Origin: JANOYY01 sp043720395
Lineage (GTDB): Bacteria > Actinomycetota > Acidimicrobiia > Acidimicrobiales > JANYDT01
Length of the DNA: 64,000 nt
NCBI GenBank assembly: GCA_043720395.1
Contig: JAYSSR010000082.1
Span: forward strand, 1-64,000
Direction: 5' to 3'
Shown here in pieces: positions 17,113 to 25,402 of the stretch. Every line of letters begins with the position of its first letter. Position 1 is the stretch's first letter. The notes below the pieces were generated by a model. The model had not been told where the DNA came from. It worked only from the letters and a program-made list of their open reading frames with translations, and searched no databases. The position numbers were made by a program, and so were the translations under genes.

Positions 17113-18326
17113 CGAAGGTCCTCTCGCTCGGTTCGGCCGGGACCGTTCGGAGCAGTGATCTGGGTATCTGGGCAAGGGTCAATGCCAGCAATGTCGACGG
17201 AGGAGTCGACAGAGGAGTCGACAGAGGAGTCGACAGAGGCGTGCGAGGAGTGGCCCGGCCCGGACGTGACACGCTGGAGCGGGAACGCCGCGACGTGAAC
17301 GTTCGAGCCGGATCGCTCGAACACCCGAGCGACCGCACTGGCCGCCCGGGGATTGGCGGTGATTTCCGCCGGCGTGGGGCGCGTGACGCCCCGTCGTACC
17401 ATCCGGCCCCGGGGAAGGGCGCCGCAGACACACGGCAGGCCGGGAGGGCACGAACAACCACCGGTCTCCGCAAGGCGGAACCGGTCCTTCACAATCCGGT
17501 CTTCACCGGAGTGGTAGCTGAGAACGACGCAACGCCCGCCTGGTGCGAGCAGTTCGATAGCCGAATCGAGCGCGCGTTCGAGGACTCGAAGTTCGTCGTT
17601 GACCTCGATGCGCAGCGCCTGAAACGTCCGCTTCGCCGGATGTCCGCCCGTTCGACGGGTCGCCGCGGGAATCGCCGTGGTGACCACCTCCGAGAGGTGG
17701 GCAGTTGTCAGGATCGGACGCTGCGCGACAATTGCCCTCGCGATTCGGTCGGCGAAGCGCTCGTCGCTGTAGGCCCGGAACAGCCGTCGTAGTTCCGAGA
17801 CGGTCGCTGTGTTGACGATGTCAGCAGCGGTCGGGCCCGTCGTCGTGTTCATCCGCATATCGAGTGGCGCGTCGTTGCGGTAGGAGAACCCACGTTCAGC
17901 GAGGTCGAACTGTGCACTCGACACGCCGAGGTCAAACAGGATGCCCACGACTGGGAGTGCCTCGTCGGAAAGGTCACCTCGCAGCGTTTCGACGGCTTGG
18001 TCGATGGCGTCAAAACGCGCCGCACGGACGTGTGCTCGAGAGCCGAAGCGGGCGAGACGTTCCGTAGCCGTCCGCACGGCGAGCGGGTCCTGGTCGAGAC
18101 CGAACAGGACCTGGTCCGGACGGTCTTCGAGCAGCGCCGCGGCATGGCCCGCGCCCCCGCAGGTCGCGTCGATGAGTAGACCTGGTGGGACGTTGTCGAG
18201 CCACGAGAGGACCTCGCTGAGCATCACCGGAGTATGGGCGAAGGTGCTCACGGGCGATCCACGCAACGGTCGGTCGCAGAGGTCGAGGCGAAGGCGTCCT
18301 CGGGAGGCTGGTCGCAAGTCATACAT
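17109..18326 (-). CDS. rsmH: 16S rRNA (cytosine1402-N4)-methyltransferase RsmH (MraW)
   Basis: 405 residues from the ATG at 18326, which overlaps the mraZ stop by 8 bp. A GTG at 18251 (MSTFAHTPVMLSEVL) gives the classic short N-terminus and is equally possible. SAM-binding and family motifs are clear: FAHTPVMLSEVL, IDATCGGAGHAAALL, GLDQDPLAVRTA, FDLGVSSAQFD, RTFQALRIEVNDEL and SYHSGEDRIVKDRF (usually SFHSLEDR). RsmH methylates C1402 in the ribosomal P site. The C-terminal tail contains a SSVD repeat encoded by a 12-bp tandem array. It overlaps the ftsL-like gene by 4 bp. Confidence 0.94.
   Translation of the reverse strand: MYDLRPASRGRLRLDLCDRPLRGSPVSTFAHTPVMLSEVLSWLDNVPPGLLIDATCGGAGHAAALLEDRPDQVLFGLDQDPLAVRTATERLARFGSRAHVRAARFDAIDQAVETLRGDLSDEALPVVGILFDLGVSSAQFDLAERGFSYRNDAPLDMRMNTTTGPTAADIVNTATVSELRRLFRAYSDERFADRIARAIVAQRPILTTAHLSEVVTTAIPAATRRTGGHPAKRTFQALRIEVNDELRVLERALDSAIELLAPGGRCVVLSYHSGEDRIVKDRFRLAETGGCSCPPGLPCVCGALPRGRMVRRGVTRPTPAEITANPRAASAVARVFERSGSNVHVAAFPLQRVTSGPGHSSHASVDSSVDSSVDSSVDIAGIDPCPDTQITAPNGPGRTEREDLR
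17193..17240. repeat. In-frame 12-bp tandem repeat, four units, in rsmH tail
   Basis: The unit GTCGACAGAGGA is repeated four times with one or two substitutions in the first and last units. On the minus strand it gives the SSVD peptide array just before the end of RsmH. Confidence 0.93.
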
Positions 18327-18783
18327 GTGCCCCATCCCCGTGTTCTGCGGCCGTGCCGTCACCCTGGTCGCCATCACGCTGATCGCCCTCGCCCGAGAAC
18401 CTGTCGAAACGGCGCTTCTCCCAGATCTCGACCCGATTTCCAACGCCGATCACGACGGCGTCTTTCGACCCAGCACCTTCGAAGCCCGCCTTTCGACGGA
18501 GGCTTTCGGAGATGGCGAGTCGCGACTGGGCGTCGAGCCGGACGTCGCCGGCGTTGGAGGTAAAGCGTCGATATGCCTTCGCGTCGACTTCGCTGTCGTA
18601 TTCCTTCGCTGCCTTCTGTTCGGAGCGCCGGTCGAAATCCGCTTCGGGCCAGATACCGAGTTCCCCGTGATCGCCAAGTGCGAGAATGAGCTTCGTGTGC
18701 GCCAGGTCGTCGCGAAACGCGGCGGGCAGCACAAGTCGACCCTTGTCGTCGAGCTTTTGTTGGTACTCACCAAGCAATCGCAT
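18319..18783 (-). CDS. mraZ: Transcriptional regulator MraZ
   Basis: 154 residues. Two SpoVT-AbrB-like MraZ halves are visible: LGEYQQKLDDKGRLVLPAAFR at the N-terminus and GDVRLDAQSRLAISESLRRKAG in the middle, each with the DxxGR/DxQSR pattern. A charged tail rich in Gly, Asp and Gln (about 130-154) is added. MraZ forms ring-shaped oligomers and represses its own dcw operon by binding direct repeats upstream. It is the first gene of the cluster, with four AAAGTGG-like boxes in the upstream region. The ATG start at 18783 gives the standard N-terminus. Confidence 0.95.
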   Translation of the reverse strand: MRLLGEYQQKLDDKGRLVLPAAFRDDLAHTKLILALGDHGELGIWPEADFDRRSEQKAAKEYDSEVDAKAYRRFTSNAGDVRLDAQSRLAISESLRRKAGFEGAGSKDAVVIGVGNRVEIWEKRRFDRFSGEGDQRDGDQGDGTAAEHGDGAHV

Positions 18784-18847
18784 TGCGTCCGGACTCGAAT
18801 TCGCTCAAAAACCGACAGGAAAATCACCGTAGAACCGCCTCGGTTCC

Positions 18848-18925
18848 CCACTTTGGCCCCGAGGCAGGGAGACCGTACCACTTTCCCCCACCACGGACCA
18901 CTGTTTCTTCACCGCGCGCCACTTC
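18848..18925 (-). promoter_or_regulatory. Candidate MraZ operator: four AAAGTGG-like boxes
   Basis: On the minus strand the words AAAGTGG (18854-18848), AAAGTGG (18884-18878), ACAGTGG (18904-18898) and GAAGTGG (18925-18919) occur in the same orientation upstream of mraZ. Start-to-start spacings are 30, 20 and 21 bp, close to whole helical turns. AAAGTG-type direct repeats are described as MraZ sites in other bacteria; assignment here is by position and pattern. Confidence 0.6.
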
Positions 18926-18951
18926 TCCCCAGAAACCCGACGCGGGTTGGG

Positions 18952-18990
18952 TTGCGCCAAGGTTGTCCTGAACCCCCAACCTTGGCGCAA
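18952..18990. repeat. Perfect 14-bp inverted repeat between mraZ and a divergent gene
   Basis: TTGCGCCAAGGTTG (18952-18965) and its exact reverse complement CAACCTTGGCGCAA (18977-18990) are separated by 11 bp. It lies in the divergent 274-bp gap between mraZ and the PNPOx-like gene. It could be an operator for the plus-strand gene or a transcribed hairpin; there is no T-run. Confidence 0.75.
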
Positions 18991-19057
18991 TCCCAAAGCG
19001 CCCGTTTCGCCGCAAGGTGGGCGTCGCCGAGCCTTCACCGAAGTGCGAACATGGCGC

Positions 19058-19456
19058 ATGAGCATTCCCGTCGCCCTCGAAGCGCTCCGCACCGCAGCCG
19101 AGCGATACCCGTTCGCCTACTTCCTCACGGTCGGCGAGGACGGCCGGTCCCACGCCGTTGCCGTGCAACCCAGTTGGAGCGACGGAGGCGCGATTCTCAT
19201 CGCGTCGCTTGGACGCCGCACGTCGGCGAACGCGACCGCTCGCCCCAACGTCAGCCTGGTCTTCCCGCCCGCATCGATCGACGACTACAGCCTGATCGTC
19301 GACGGTGACGCGTTGGTGGACGCCGACGTCCTCACCTTCGCTCCCACGAACGCCGTCCTGCACCGCCCGGCACCGCCCTCGGCGGACGCCGCGTCGTCGT
19401 GCGGCAGCGACTGCGTGCCGATCGGCGTCTCAACGACCGCCGACCACGCGCACTGA
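19058..19456 (+). CDS. Small pyridoxamine-phosphate-oxidase-like (split beta-barrel) protein
   Basis: 132 residues from the ATG at 19058. The pattern AYFLTVGEDGRSHAVAVQPSW, then NATARPNVSLVFPP and YSLIVDGDALV, fits the PNPOx-like split barrel that binds FMN, F420 or haem. The C-terminal 30 residues have two Cys and no clear match. In actinobacteria many such short proteins are F420-dependent reductases or flavin-binding proteins; which cofactor is used cannot be told. It diverges from mraZ and converges on the alpha/beta hydrolase. The frame is open further upstream (to 18947), but that part lies in the inverted-repeat region and has no family similarity. Confidence 0.72.
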   Translation: MSIPVALEALRTAAERYPFAYFLTVGEDGRSHAVAVQPSWSDGGAILIASLGRRTSANATARPNVSLVFPPASIDDYSLIVDGDALVDADVLTFAPTNAVLHRPAPPSADAASSCGSDCVPIGVSTTADHAH

Positions 19457-19514
19457 CAAACTCGACTTAGAGGCTCAGCGGATAGGTCACAGGCTGCGGC
19501 GCGACGATGGCCGG

Positions 19515-19542
19515 CGGCCGGCTTCGCCGGCCGATTCATTTT
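19515..19542. terminator. Bidirectional rho-independent terminator
   Basis: CGGCCGGC (19515-19522) pairs with GCCGGCCG (19526-19533) across a TTC loop, followed by ATTCATTTT on the plus strand. It lies between two convergent genes. Confidence 0.75.
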
Positions 19543-19581
19543 GCTGTGTCCGATTGAGGCCTCGCCTATCGGCTCGCCCTC

Positions 19582-20448
19582 TTAGCTCGACGCGACCAAG
19601 CGAACAGGACGCTGGCGACGTTGCCGGGTCGTGTGGGCGGGTCGCTCCGGTTCAAAGCTTCCGGCCTTCGGGAAACAGCTCCCCATACCGAGCGGTGCGC
19701 GAAAGGGCTTCCACTGCCCCTCCCTCCGATTGAGCCGGTCAGCCACGACGTACAGCGCCGACGGGTTGTACCCGAGGCCGACGTGGCTCGCCTTCACCTC
19801 GACGTTGTCGTGCAGTTCGTCCACCACGTCGAGGCAGAGCTGCCACCGGACGATCCCGTCGGAGCGCGTGAAAATCGACGTTGACGGCACGGGAAGCGGT
19901 CCCCGCTCGTAATCGGGCGTCCGCAGATACGACGGGTCGAAGGTCGGTTCGAGCAGATCAGCGATGCCCGACGCATTGCTGCGATCGGCTTTCATCAGCT
20001 GGATTGGCGAACCGAGCGTGATCACCTGGCGGACCTTGTCCGGCGACTGGCGAGCCAGCTCACGGGCGAAGATTCCGCCGAGGCTCCACCCGATCACACT
20101 GACCTTGGCACCATGGCGCTCATAAAGGGCATCGAGTCGATCGCGCAGACCGGCGATGATCTCCGGCGTCGGGCCCATGTTCGCGCCGAGCCCCCATCCG
20201 TGCGCCCAGAAACCCCAGCTCCGGATCAGCGATCGCAAGGCGACCGTCGAACGATCGGTCGCCACAAAGCCGGGAAGGACGAGAACCGGATGACGGTCCC
20301 CACGTCCGACCATTCGGAGCAGCGGCGACGACGCGAGCAGCGCACCCATCTCGAACACCGCGGACTGCTCACGCAGGAGCAACTGCGGCGAGGGCGCCGA
20401 TAGGGGTCGTCGCGTCGACCTCGGCCCGGTTGATGAATCGGTGCTCAT
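19582..20448 (-). CDS. Alpha/beta-hydrolase (lipase/esterase-like)
   Basis: 288 residues. The fold shows an early strand VLVLPGFVATDRST, the nucleophile elbow VIGWSLGGIFARELA (Ser in GWSLGG), then VITLGSP. A possible late acid lies in the TRSDGIVRW segment. GLGANMGPTPEIIAGLRDRL resembles proteins annotated as PGAP1-like or triacylglycerol-lipase-like acyl hydrolases. No signal peptide. A basic tail (RPAHTTRQRRQRPVR) ends the protein. Substrate unknown. It is the gene downstream of the GH36 alpha-galactosidase on the same strand, 87 bp after it, but a link to sugar use is not evident. Confidence 0.8.
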   Translation of the reverse strand: MSTDSSTGPRSTRRPLSAPSPQLLLREQSAVFEMGALLASSPLLRMVGRGDRHPVLVLPGFVATDRSTVALRSLIRSWGFWAHGWGLGANMGPTPEIIAGLRDRLDALYERHGAKVSVIGWSLGGIFARELARQSPDKVRQVITLGSPIQLMKADRSNASGIADLLEPTFDPSYLRTPDYERGPLPVPSTSIFTRSDGIVRWQLCLDVVDELHDNVEVKASHVGLGYNPSALYVVADRLNRREGQWKPFRAPLGMGSCFPKAGSFEPERPAHTTRQRRQRPVRLVASS

Positions 20449-20535
20449 GGCAAACGGTACTTCACCGAGAACAAGAATTAAGGAAAGTGATGCATCTGAC
20501 CTATGCGGTCAGTCCGGTCAGGCCGGTCGGGCCGG

Positions 20536-22671
20536 TCAGGCATCGAGCCGTAGGAGGTGAAGCAGCACAAGGGACTCTGGATCAAGGATCGGTGGCTGGA
20601 GTCCGAGAACCGCGAACTGGCGACCGGTCATCTCGGTGCCCGTCGAGAGCCACTCCGGTTGACGCTTGGCAGCACCTCGCACCGGTTCCACGAGCGGGAC
20701 CACGTCAAGGCGATACCGAGCATCGAGCAAAAGACCGGGAATCCGAAGCGGTTCAACAATGAGCGACTCGGCGGTATCCATCTGTACGAATGCGACGAGG
20801 GCCTCCGAACCATCACGAGCCACGACGCCGTGTGCGAGCACCGCCGGATTTGCATGGTCGAATCGCACGACATAACCGGAATGCAGCAAGGCCCGGAACT
20901 GCTTGTGGGTCTCAATGACCTCGGAAAGCGCCTTGCGATCGGCGTCGGTTGCTTCGAGGATGTTCCACTCGATTCCGAAATGGCCGAACATCGCAGTTCC
21001 TGCTCGAAACGCAAGCGCGTGTGAGCGGCGCGTCGTGTGTGAGCGCTGTGCGCCAACGTGCGAGCCCATGTATTCCGGAGGGAACACGTGCGAGAAGCCG
21101 CGCTGAATACGCTGACGGTCCAACGGATCGTTGCAATCGCTCGTCCACACCCGAGACGCGCGCTCAAGGATGGCGAAGTCAATGCGCCCTCCACCGGAGG
21201 CGCACGATTCGAACTCGACGTGGGGATGCGCGCCGATGAGGCGGTCCAGGAGACCGTACGTGCCCAGCGTCTGGGAGTGAACGCCGGCCCGACCGTGGTG
21301 CGAGGCGTGCACGTACTCCCGATTGTTATCCCACTTGACGTAGGCGATCGGATACTCCGAGAGCAAGGCATTGATCCTGTCGAAAAGGTACGCGCACACC
21401 TCATCGTTCGCGAGGTCAAGCACAAGCTGTGAGCGGCCGAGCACCGGTTCGTAGCGCAGGTCGGTCAGGACCCAATCCGGGTGAGCCCGGTACAGATCGG
21501 AGTCAGGGTTCACCATCTCCGGCTCGAACCACAGCCCGAACTCCATGCCGAGTCGACGAACGTGGTCGGCCAACGGCCAAAGTCCATTCGGCCAGACGGT
21601 CTCGTCGACCCACCAATCGCCCAGTCCGGCGCGGTCATGACGCCGCCCGCTGAACCAACCGTCGTCGACCACGAATCGCTCGACGCCGATCTCGGCCGCT
21701 CTGTCGGCGAGCGCCTTCAACGTGGGCAGGTCATGGTCGAAGTAGACGGCTTCCCAGATGTTCAGCGTCACCGGACGAACCGCGGTTGGGTGTCGCGGCC
21801 GCGCCCGCAGCTCGTCGTGGAACACGCGGCTCACACCGTTCGTGCCGACACCCGAATACGCAGCGCACACCCACGGGGTCGAATAGCTCGCGCCGACAGT
21901 TAGGTTGATCTCGCCCGACAGCAACAGCTCCCCCGCCTGAACGCTTCGTCGGCCGTCCGTGGAGACGTCAATGGTGACGGACGAGTTCCCGCTCCATTCA
22001 AGATGGACGCCCCACACATCGCCCGTCGATTCGGTGAATCCGGCGACGCCAGCGAATGCGACGGGTACGCGATTGTGCGAGGTCCGTCCGCTCCGGTTCT
22101 CGACGACGACCGAGCCGATTGCCAGCGGTTGACGAATCGGCTGGAACTCATTCGTCCATCGACCACCAAAGGTCAGGGCCTCCCGGGCGTGGGGCGGCAG
22201 CGGCAGGGTCACGCGAACCGCGCTGACGGTGTACTCGTCGTTGCCTTCGTTCGTCAGCGTGACACAGGCTCGGAGCGCGCCAGATGGGCGGAGGGCGATC
22301 TCCGACACGACACGCAGGCCCTCGCTGGCGTCGACGGAAGTGACCCGCAAGGATGTCGTCGATCGCTCGACGCCTTCCACCACGAAACGCGGGGCCCACC
22401 CGTGACCGTTGAATCGGTGTCCTTCGATACCGGGACGATCGAGGTAGCCCGAACCGTGCTCCGGCAGAAGCGAGAGTGGAGCGACGACGTCGAGACCACC
22501 GTGCGGAAGGGGCACATCCAACGCCGACAACATGCCCGAGAGGTCAGAACCAACGGCGGCACCCCAGTGCAGAATCGTCGGTATTGGCGTAGACACGTCG
22601 ATGACCACGGACACGCCGTTCCCATGCAGGCCGTGAAGTCGGGTGGTTCCTTGGTCGGCAGATGAAATCAT
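20536..22671 (-). CDS. GH36 family alpha-galactosidase
   Basis: 711 residues from the ATG at 22671, full length for GH36; the open frame extends upstream through another gene and is ignored. An N-terminal beta-sandwich is followed by a TIM barrel: NIWEAVYFDHD, FVVDDGWFSGRR, GLWFEPEMVNPDSDL. The nucleophile is Asp448 in KWDNNR and the acid/base is Asp512 in TSDCNDPLDR, with SCASGGGRIDF between them. No signal peptide, so it acts in the cytoplasm on imported alpha-galactosides such as melibiose or raffinose. It is the last gene of the operon starting at the permease at 28649. A GH4 enzyme in the same locus suggests a second substrate or redundancy. Confidence 0.92.
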   Translation of the reverse strand: MISSADQGTTRLHGLHGNGVSVVIDVSTPIPTILHWGAAVGSDLSGMLSALDVPLPHGGLDVVAPLSLLPEHGSGYLDRPGIEGHRFNGHGWAPRFVVEGVERSTTSLRVTSVDASEGLRVVSEIALRPSGALRACVTLTNEGNDEYTVSAVRVTLPLPPHAREALTFGGRWTNEFQPIRQPLAIGSVVVENRSGRTSHNRVPVAFAGVAGFTESTGDVWGVHLEWSGNSSVTIDVSTDGRRSVQAGELLLSGEINLTVGASYSTPWVCAAYSGVGTNGVSRVFHDELRARPRHPTAVRPVTLNIWEAVYFDHDLPTLKALADRAAEIGVERFVVDDGWFSGRRHDRAGLGDWWVDETVWPNGLWPLADHVRRLGMEFGLWFEPEMVNPDSDLYRAHPDWVLTDLRYEPVLGRSQLVLDLANDEVCAYLFDRINALLSEYPIAYVKWDNNREYVHASHHGRAGVHSQTLGTYGLLDRLIGAHPHVEFESCASGGGRIDFAILERASRVWTSDCNDPLDRQRIQRGFSHVFPPEYMGSHVGAQRSHTTRRSHALAFRAGTAMFGHFGIEWNILEATDADRKALSEVIETHKQFRALLHSGYVVRFDHANPAVLAHGVVARDGSEALVAFVQMDTAESLIVEPLRIPGLLLDARYRLDVVPLVEPVRGAAKRQPEWLSTGTEMTGRQFAVLGLQPPILDPESLVLLHLLRLDA

Positions 22672-22702
22672 GTTCCGGCAGATGTGTGAGGGACGAGAAG
22701 GA

Positions 22703-23488
22703 TTAGGCAGTGCTAGGGGAAGGAAGATCGCGTTGATCGACAGCGCGTCGACGCGCCTTGACGCGCAGCGCCAGTAGGAGGAGCGCAACTTCGCCGACGT
22801 TCCACCAGAGATGGATCGCGACGCGCGGCGCAGCGGTGAGTGGGCCGAGCCAGCCGCGCAGAACCGGTGCCTGGAGGGAGAGCCACCCGTCGCGGCCGAA
22901 CACACCGGGCAGCACCTCGCTCGACCCCAAGCGCGGTACCCCGAGTCGATCGAGTTCGCCGGTGATCCGCAAATAGCGGATGAGCATGTACGTATGTTCA
23001 AGTGAATGTGCAGTGATCCATGCCATCAACAATGCCATCGCCCACGTGCGCATCCCGAGCGCGAATGCGATAACCACACCCGCAGTTGCGACCCAGTTCC
23101 AGCTGAAATGGACCCACTCGACGTTGAGCTTTGAGACGACGCCGAGCGATCGGGCAGGCGGATAATCAAGACGAAACGACTCGATGATCTGCACCACGTG
23201 CTCGACGGTGTGAATGGCTTGAACGAGGAAGATCGCCCCAAGAACCAGCCGAGCTCGCCCGATCGTCGTGAGTCGACGTTGCAGGGCGAGCGCGACCGGC
23301 ACCCACGCGAACCCAGCAGTGGTGACGGCGGCACCTGCATTCGTGAGTGGCATGGAACGACTGATCGCCGCAAGCGCGAAGAGCCCACAGCCCGCCAACG
23401 TCGGGAGCCATACAACGACCGCGGAACGAGCGGACCCTCGTCCGATGGTTTGTTGCCATACCGAAGGGGAAAGGGAAACGTCAGACAT
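22703..23488 (-). CDS. Polytopic membrane protein with paired histidine motifs, function unknown
   Basis: 261 residues with about six membrane helices. I do not recognise the family. Histidines recur in or next to helices: IHTVEHVVQ, EWVHFSWNW, AHSLEHTYML and IHLWWNVGE. Two of them have a HxxEH spacing (HTVEH, HSLEH), which suggests metal or haem binding or proton chemistry; this is inference. The start ATG overlaps the end of the upstream FG-GAP/UnbV gene by 8 bp, so the two are probably translated together. It is followed after 31 bp by the GH36 alpha-galactosidase. No transporter or enzyme signature is evident. Confidence 0.75.
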   Translation of the reverse strand: MSDVSLSPSVWQQTIGRGSARSAVVVWLPTLAGCGLFALAAISRSMPLTNAGAAVTTAGFAWVPVALALQRRLTTIGRARLVLGAIFLVQAIHTVEHVVQIIESFRLDYPPARSLGVVSKLNVEWVHFSWNWVATAGVVIAFALGMRTWAMALLMAWITAHSLEHTYMLIRYLRITGELDRLGVPRLGSSEVLPGVFGRDGWLSLQAPVLRGWLGPLTAAPRVAIHLWWNVGEVALLLLALRVKARRRAVDQRDLPSPSTA

Positions 23489-25325
23489 TGGTGCCCTTTC
23501 GAGTCACGGTCACTTTTTGACCGGTGAGACTCTTTCCGGTCGAGGTCTCGCTGAACGTTGAGGATGCACCGTCGGGCCAGGTGATGGTGATGGCCTTGAT
23601 CTTCGTCGCGCCGAGTCCGAAATGCACCGTCCCGTCGAGCCCGGTGAGATATCCGCCTGTCGGAGTCACGAGCCGGGTCAGCGTCCCGCGATCCGTCTGA
23701 GTGCGTACTACTGCGCCGTACGCAGCCGAGTTCTGTCGCCCTTCCCAAACAAGAGTCAATTCGGTCGACTGACCGCCGCAGATACGGTTCTCGAACACCA
23801 TCGCAGGAGAGCGAAGGTTGTTCACAATCACATCGAGACGACCATCACCGTCCACATCGGCAAGCGCCATTGACCGACCGCTCGCCGTCGCGTCGAGACC
23901 CCACGCGTCCATCCGGCGAAAACGCCCGCTCGAGTCGACACGAAAGGCAGCATTGCGTTCTTTGATCTCGCTGTTCGGAAGGTACGGCAGCACTTCATGA
24001 TCAATCATGCCGTTCACCACGTAGAGGTCTTCGTAGCCATCGTTGTCCAGGTCGCCGAACTGCGTCGACCAACTCCAGCCGGTCGCGTCGATATTCTTCG
24101 CATAGCCCCGGTTCGTGAACCTTCCGACGCGGGTCTGCTCCAAAAGGACGTTCTCGGCGCGTTGCGTGCTGGTGCGCTGAAGCTTCTGAAAGCTCCGTTC
24201 CATAAGCGGCATCCACGCGGCTGACACCTTCACGTCGGAGAGGTCAGGCTTCATGTCGGTGGCAAAAAGGTCAAGGAGACCGTCGTTGCCGACGTCGCCG
24301 ATGGCGAAGCCCATCGTGTTCTTGGTAATTCGCTTGAACGGGTCCGCCACGGTCCACCTCAGCGGGTCGCTACCAGCCACGGTCCAGACCATGTCTGGCA
24401 CCCCGAAGTCGTTTCCCACCACGAGGTCACGCCGCCCGTCGCCGTTCACGTCGAACAGCGTCATCGCGAGGGTTTGGGTCCGGCGTTCCAGTCGCGTCGA
24501 GCGAAAGCCCTTCCCGGTATTGATGTACACGTTCACACCACCGCCCGCAGAGTTCAAGAACGAGTTGCCCTGCTCCTTTTCGAGCACTGCGTCGTAGGAC
24601 GACGTGATGAGGTCGAGGTCGCCGTCTCCGTCGACGTCGTCCCAGATCATCGCGTAGGCCGGGGCGATTACTTCGTTGATCGTGGTCGACGTGAACGAGC
24701 GGTCGCCATTGTTGTGCCACACCGAAATACCTCCGCCCGTATGCGTGGCGACGATGTCGAGATGACCGTCGTTGTCGACATCGACGATATGGAGAGCACG
24801 GGTGTCGGACTCGGGCAGACGCCCGTCCAACCCGTCGAGCGGTTGTCGGGTGAAGCGGAACCCACCGCGGTTCCAGAGCACGGAGGTTGTGCTCCGGAGG
24901 TCGCCCAGCACAAGGTCAACACGCCCGTCACCGTCGAGGTCACCGACGGCCAGCCCGGAACCGTTTGTGTCGTACGGAAGTACATCTCGACCGTGCGCTT
25001 GGGTCGTGTGCGGGAGGCTGTGGGGTCGGAACCCGACCCCACAGGTCGCTTTCAAAAGCCGGCTCGTGGCGACCGAGATCGGTGCGGCAGCACCTGGTCG
25101 CGCGTCGGGTGCCACTTGCGTGGCACTCGATGCGATTCTCGGTCGGACCACGAGCCCAGTCCCGGTTGCCAGCGTTGCGATCCCCGTGGCCACCGCCACG
25201 AATGTCCACCGCAGGCGACCGGAATGCGGCGTACCCCTGCCAGGGCACGCAAGCGGAAGTTCTTCGCGTGACGCTGGATGATCCGTTGGCGATTGCCAGG
25301 TCGGGCTCTCCGTGCGAGGCGTCAT
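23481..25325 (-). CDS. FG-GAP/VCBS repeat protein with C-terminal ASPIC/UnbV domain
   Basis: 614 residues from the ATG at 25325; an upstream TTG at 25379 is less likely. An N-terminal membrane anchor or signal (WTFVAVATGIATLATGTGLVV, about 40-60) is followed by calcium-binding-type beta-propeller blades, for example GDLDGDGRVDLVLGD, VDVDNDGHLDIVA, DVDGDGDLDLITS, DVNGDGRRDLVVGND, GDLDNDGYEDLYVVN and DVDGDGRLDVIVNN. The last 90 residues are an ASPIC/UnbV (CRTAC1-type) domain ending in ITITWPDGASSTFSE. Such proteins are exported and their role is mostly unknown. It lies inside the alpha-galactoside operon, 77 bp after the binding protein, and overlaps the membrane-protein gene. Confidence 0.88.
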   Translation of the reverse strand: MTPRTESPTWQSPTDHPASREELPLACPGRGTPHSGRLRWTFVAVATGIATLATGTGLVVRPRIASSATQVAPDARPGAAAPISVATSRLLKATCGVGFRPHSLPHTTQAHGRDVLPYDTNGSGLAVGDLDGDGRVDLVLGDLRSTTSVLWNRGGFRFTRQPLDGLDGRLPESDTRALHIVDVDNDGHLDIVATHTGGGISVWHNNGDRSFTSTTINEVIAPAYAMIWDDVDGDGDLDLITSSYDAVLEKEQGNSFLNSAGGGVNVYINTGKGFRSTRLERRTQTLAMTLFDVNGDGRRDLVVGNDFGVPDMVWTVAGSDPLRWTVADPFKRITKNTMGFAIGDVGNDGLLDLFATDMKPDLSDVKVSAAWMPLMERSFQKLQRTSTQRAENVLLEQTRVGRFTNRGYAKNIDATGWSWSTQFGDLDNDGYEDLYVVNGMIDHEVLPYLPNSEIKERNAAFRVDSSGRFRRMDAWGLDATASGRSMALADVDGDGRLDVIVNNLRSPAMVFENRICGGQSTELTLVWEGRQNSAAYGAVVRTQTDRGTLTRLVTPTGGYLTGLDGTVHFGLGATKIKAITITWPDGASSTFSETSTGKSLTGQKVTVTRKGTNV

Positions 25326-25402
25326 GCGAGGAACTTGTGCGGCGATGCCCTGGAAAACCCCACGAGACGTTCTCCACAAAGCACGACGATCATCCTCTGC
25401 CC

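Noticed and set aside
22672..23001. 110-residue N-terminal extension of the GH36 enzyme
   Set aside because: It overlaps the membrane-protein gene in another frame and lacks family similarity; the ATG at 22671 fits.
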